Positions 62,738 through 64,000 of a stretch of DNA of 64,000 nucleotides are shown piece after piece. Under the pieces are notes generated by a model. The model saw only the letters and a program-made list of their open reading frames with translations, was not told the DNA's origin and ran no database searches. A program made the translations under genes and the position numbers. The DNA is from Arthrobacter sp. NtRootA1 (lineage in GTDB: Bacteria > Actinomycetota > Actinomycetes > Actinomycetales > Micrococcaceae): contig NZ_AP024630.1 of NCBI RefSeq assembly GCF_019976975.1, positions 682,001-746,000 of the forward strand, read 5' to 3'. The first letter of the stretch is position 1, and every line of letters begins with the position of its first letter.

Positions 62738-64000
62738 ATGTCTGCGTTGCCGGAGGCGTATGGTGCTGCACTGGAGCGGGCCATGGCGCACGCTACGGAT
62801 TGGCTTGCATCGGTGCCCAGCCGTTCTGTGCGTCCAGCGTCCGACGCCGATCAGGTCGCCTCGAGTCTCCTCTCAAGCCTTCCCGATGAAGCAACGGATG
62901 CGGCGGACGTAGTAGATGAGCTCGCCGCATTGGCTGAGCCGGGGTTGATGGCCATCCAGTCCGGACGCTTCTACGGCTGGGTGATGGGCGGGACGCTGCC
63001 GGCTGCCATGGCTGCAGATTGGCTTGTCTCGGCATGGGACCAAAACGCCGGGCTCAGGTTTGCGACTCCAGCTGCCGCCGCGATCGAAGAATCCGCCGCG
63101 GCCTGGCTCCTGGAACTATTGGATCTTCCGCGAGGATCCGACGTCGGGTTCACCACTGGCGCTACCACGGCCAACTTCGCGGGCCTCGCCGCCGGGCGTC
63201 AATACCTGATGGACGAAGCAGGGTGGGACCTCGCGGACCTTGGCCTGACCGGGGCGCCGCGGATCACCACGTTTGCCGGCCGCGAACGGCACGCCGCCGT
63301 GGACCTCGCCCTGCGTTATCTGGGGCTGGGAGCATGCGTTCCCGTGGACACGGACCATCAAGGCAGGATCCTGCCGGACGCCCTCGCGGATGCCATGGAT
63401 GAACAACCTGGACCTTCCCTCGTGTGCCTGCAGGCGGGCAATCTGCATTCCGGAGCGTTCGATCCGATGTCCGAAGCCATTGCGGTAGCCCACGACCGCG
63501 AGGCTTGGGTGCATGTGGATGGCGCATTTGGCTTGTGGGCGGCGGTCAGCCCACATCTACGCGGGCGGCTGGCTGGAGTAGAGGAGGCCGATTCGTGGGC
63601 CACCGACGCCCACAAAACATTGAACGTCCCGTACGACTGTGGCCTGGCCATCGTCTCCCGGCCGGAAGCCCTGAGGCGCGCCTTCAGCGTCCATACGAGT
63701 TACCTCATCGCAACGGAGACCGGACTGGGTGATCCGTTCGACAAAGTTCCGGAACTGTCCCGTAGGGCCCGGGGCATTCCCGTATGGGCTGCCCTGCGAC
63801 AGTTGGGCCGGTCCGGAGTCATTGCCATGGTGGACAGGCTTGCAGGAAACGCCCGCGCGTTGGCGGAGGGCCTCGCCGGTATCCCGGGCGTGGAAATTCT
63901 GAACGACGTCGTTTTCACGCAGGTGTCGGTCGCCTTCGGCAGCGATGACCGCACTCACCGCGTCACCCAGAGACTCATGGCCGAAGGCATTGTGTGGATG
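62738..64000 (+). CDS. PLP-dependent amino-acid decarboxylase (group II), partial
   Basis: The frame runs from the ATG at 62738 to the right edge (421 codons, no stop). YGWVMGGTLPAAMAADWLVS, FTTGATTANFAGLAAGRQYL, AWVHVDGAFGLWAA (Asp binding the PLP ring N) and TDAHKTLNVPYDCG (PLP Lys) identify a group II pyridoxal-dependent decarboxylase like aspartate, glutamate or aromatic amino-acid decarboxylases. Substrate cannot be told without the C-terminus. It follows the HAD gene by 50 bases. Confidence 0.9.
   Translation, partial: MSALPEAYGAALERAMAHATDWLASVPSRSVRPASDADQVASSLLSSLPDEATDAADVVDELAALAEPGLMAIQSGRFYGWVMGGTLPAAMAADWLVSAWDQNAGLRFATPAAAAIEESAAAWLLELLDLPRGSDVGFTTGATTANFAGLAAGRQYLMDEAGWDLADLGLTGAPRITTFAGRERHAAVDLALRYLGLGACVPVDTDHQGRILPDALADAMDEQPGPSLVCLQAGNLHSGAFDPMSEAIAVAHDREAWVHVDGAFGLWAAVSPHLRGRLAGVEEADSWATDAHKTLNVPYDCGLAIVSRPEALRRAFSVHTSYLIATETGLGDPFDKVPELSRRARGIPVWAALRQLGRSGVIAMVDRLAGNARALAEGLAGIPGVEILNDVVFTQVSVAFGSDDRTHRVTQRLMAEGIVWM

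Overview
The window is high-GC chromosomal DNA from an actinobacterium. Protein character points to the Micrococcaceae, most likely Arthrobacter or Paenarthrobacter: a RamB-type regulator, actinobacterial Lhr and Nei, an IdeR-type iron box, a LAxTG surface protein and many small SRPBCC, VOC and DUF proteins. This is inference from protein families, not a database match. Coding density is normal and nothing marks a prophage, transposon, CRISPR array or plasmid origin.

Layout. 1-11 kb: end of a RamB-like regulator, a lipoprotein serpin, a TetR regulator, a b-type cytochrome, then a minus-strand block of an MHS transporter, a response regulator, a histidine kinase, a TAXI binding protein and a PdxK-type kinase. 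Four of five arrays of a degenerate 32-bp tandem repeat lie here. 11-17 kb: queuosine precursor transporter and Tgt (convergent), plus SRPBCC, NUDIX, VOC and YdeI-like genes. 17-25 kb: an iron ABC transporter behind an IdeR/DtxR box, a GH76 protein, an SDR/acyl-CoA dehydrogenase pair and a DUF1684 protein. 25-34 kb is the most distinctive part: a LAxTG-anchored repeat protein, a GGDEF domain that has lost its active site, a membrane-tethered ECF sigma factor with a structured leader, and a translationally coupled operon (PIG-L deacetylase, ATP-grasp ligase, processive GT2 synthase, secreted glycosidase-like lipoprotein) that looks like an exopolysaccharide pathway.

34-45 kb: PEP carboxylase, a DedA protein, a macro-domain protein, an RluA-type pseudouridine synthase, three regulator/target pairs with readable operators (ArsR-like/SRPBCC, TetR/DUF4188, MocR/YczE). 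45-54 kb: Nei and the giant helicase Lhr with overlapping ends, a DUF4232 lipoprotein, a YcnI-type copper protein and a membrane partner. 54-57 kb: an APH-family kinase, a decayed GT39-like glycosyltransferase, a small membrane protein and tRNA-Ser(CGA). 57-64 kb: a compact dehydrogenase / PTPS-like / GT4 operon, TadA, Upp, two VOC proteins, a HAD phosphatase and a PLP-dependent decarboxylase that runs off the window.

Best leads for new biology: (i) the 32-bp repeat family; (ii) the 27.7-33.9 kb sigma/exopolysaccharide locus, where terminator-like hairpins sit about 20 nt before both the sigma gene and the polysaccharide operon; (iii) the operon built round a PTPS homologue with altered active-site residues.
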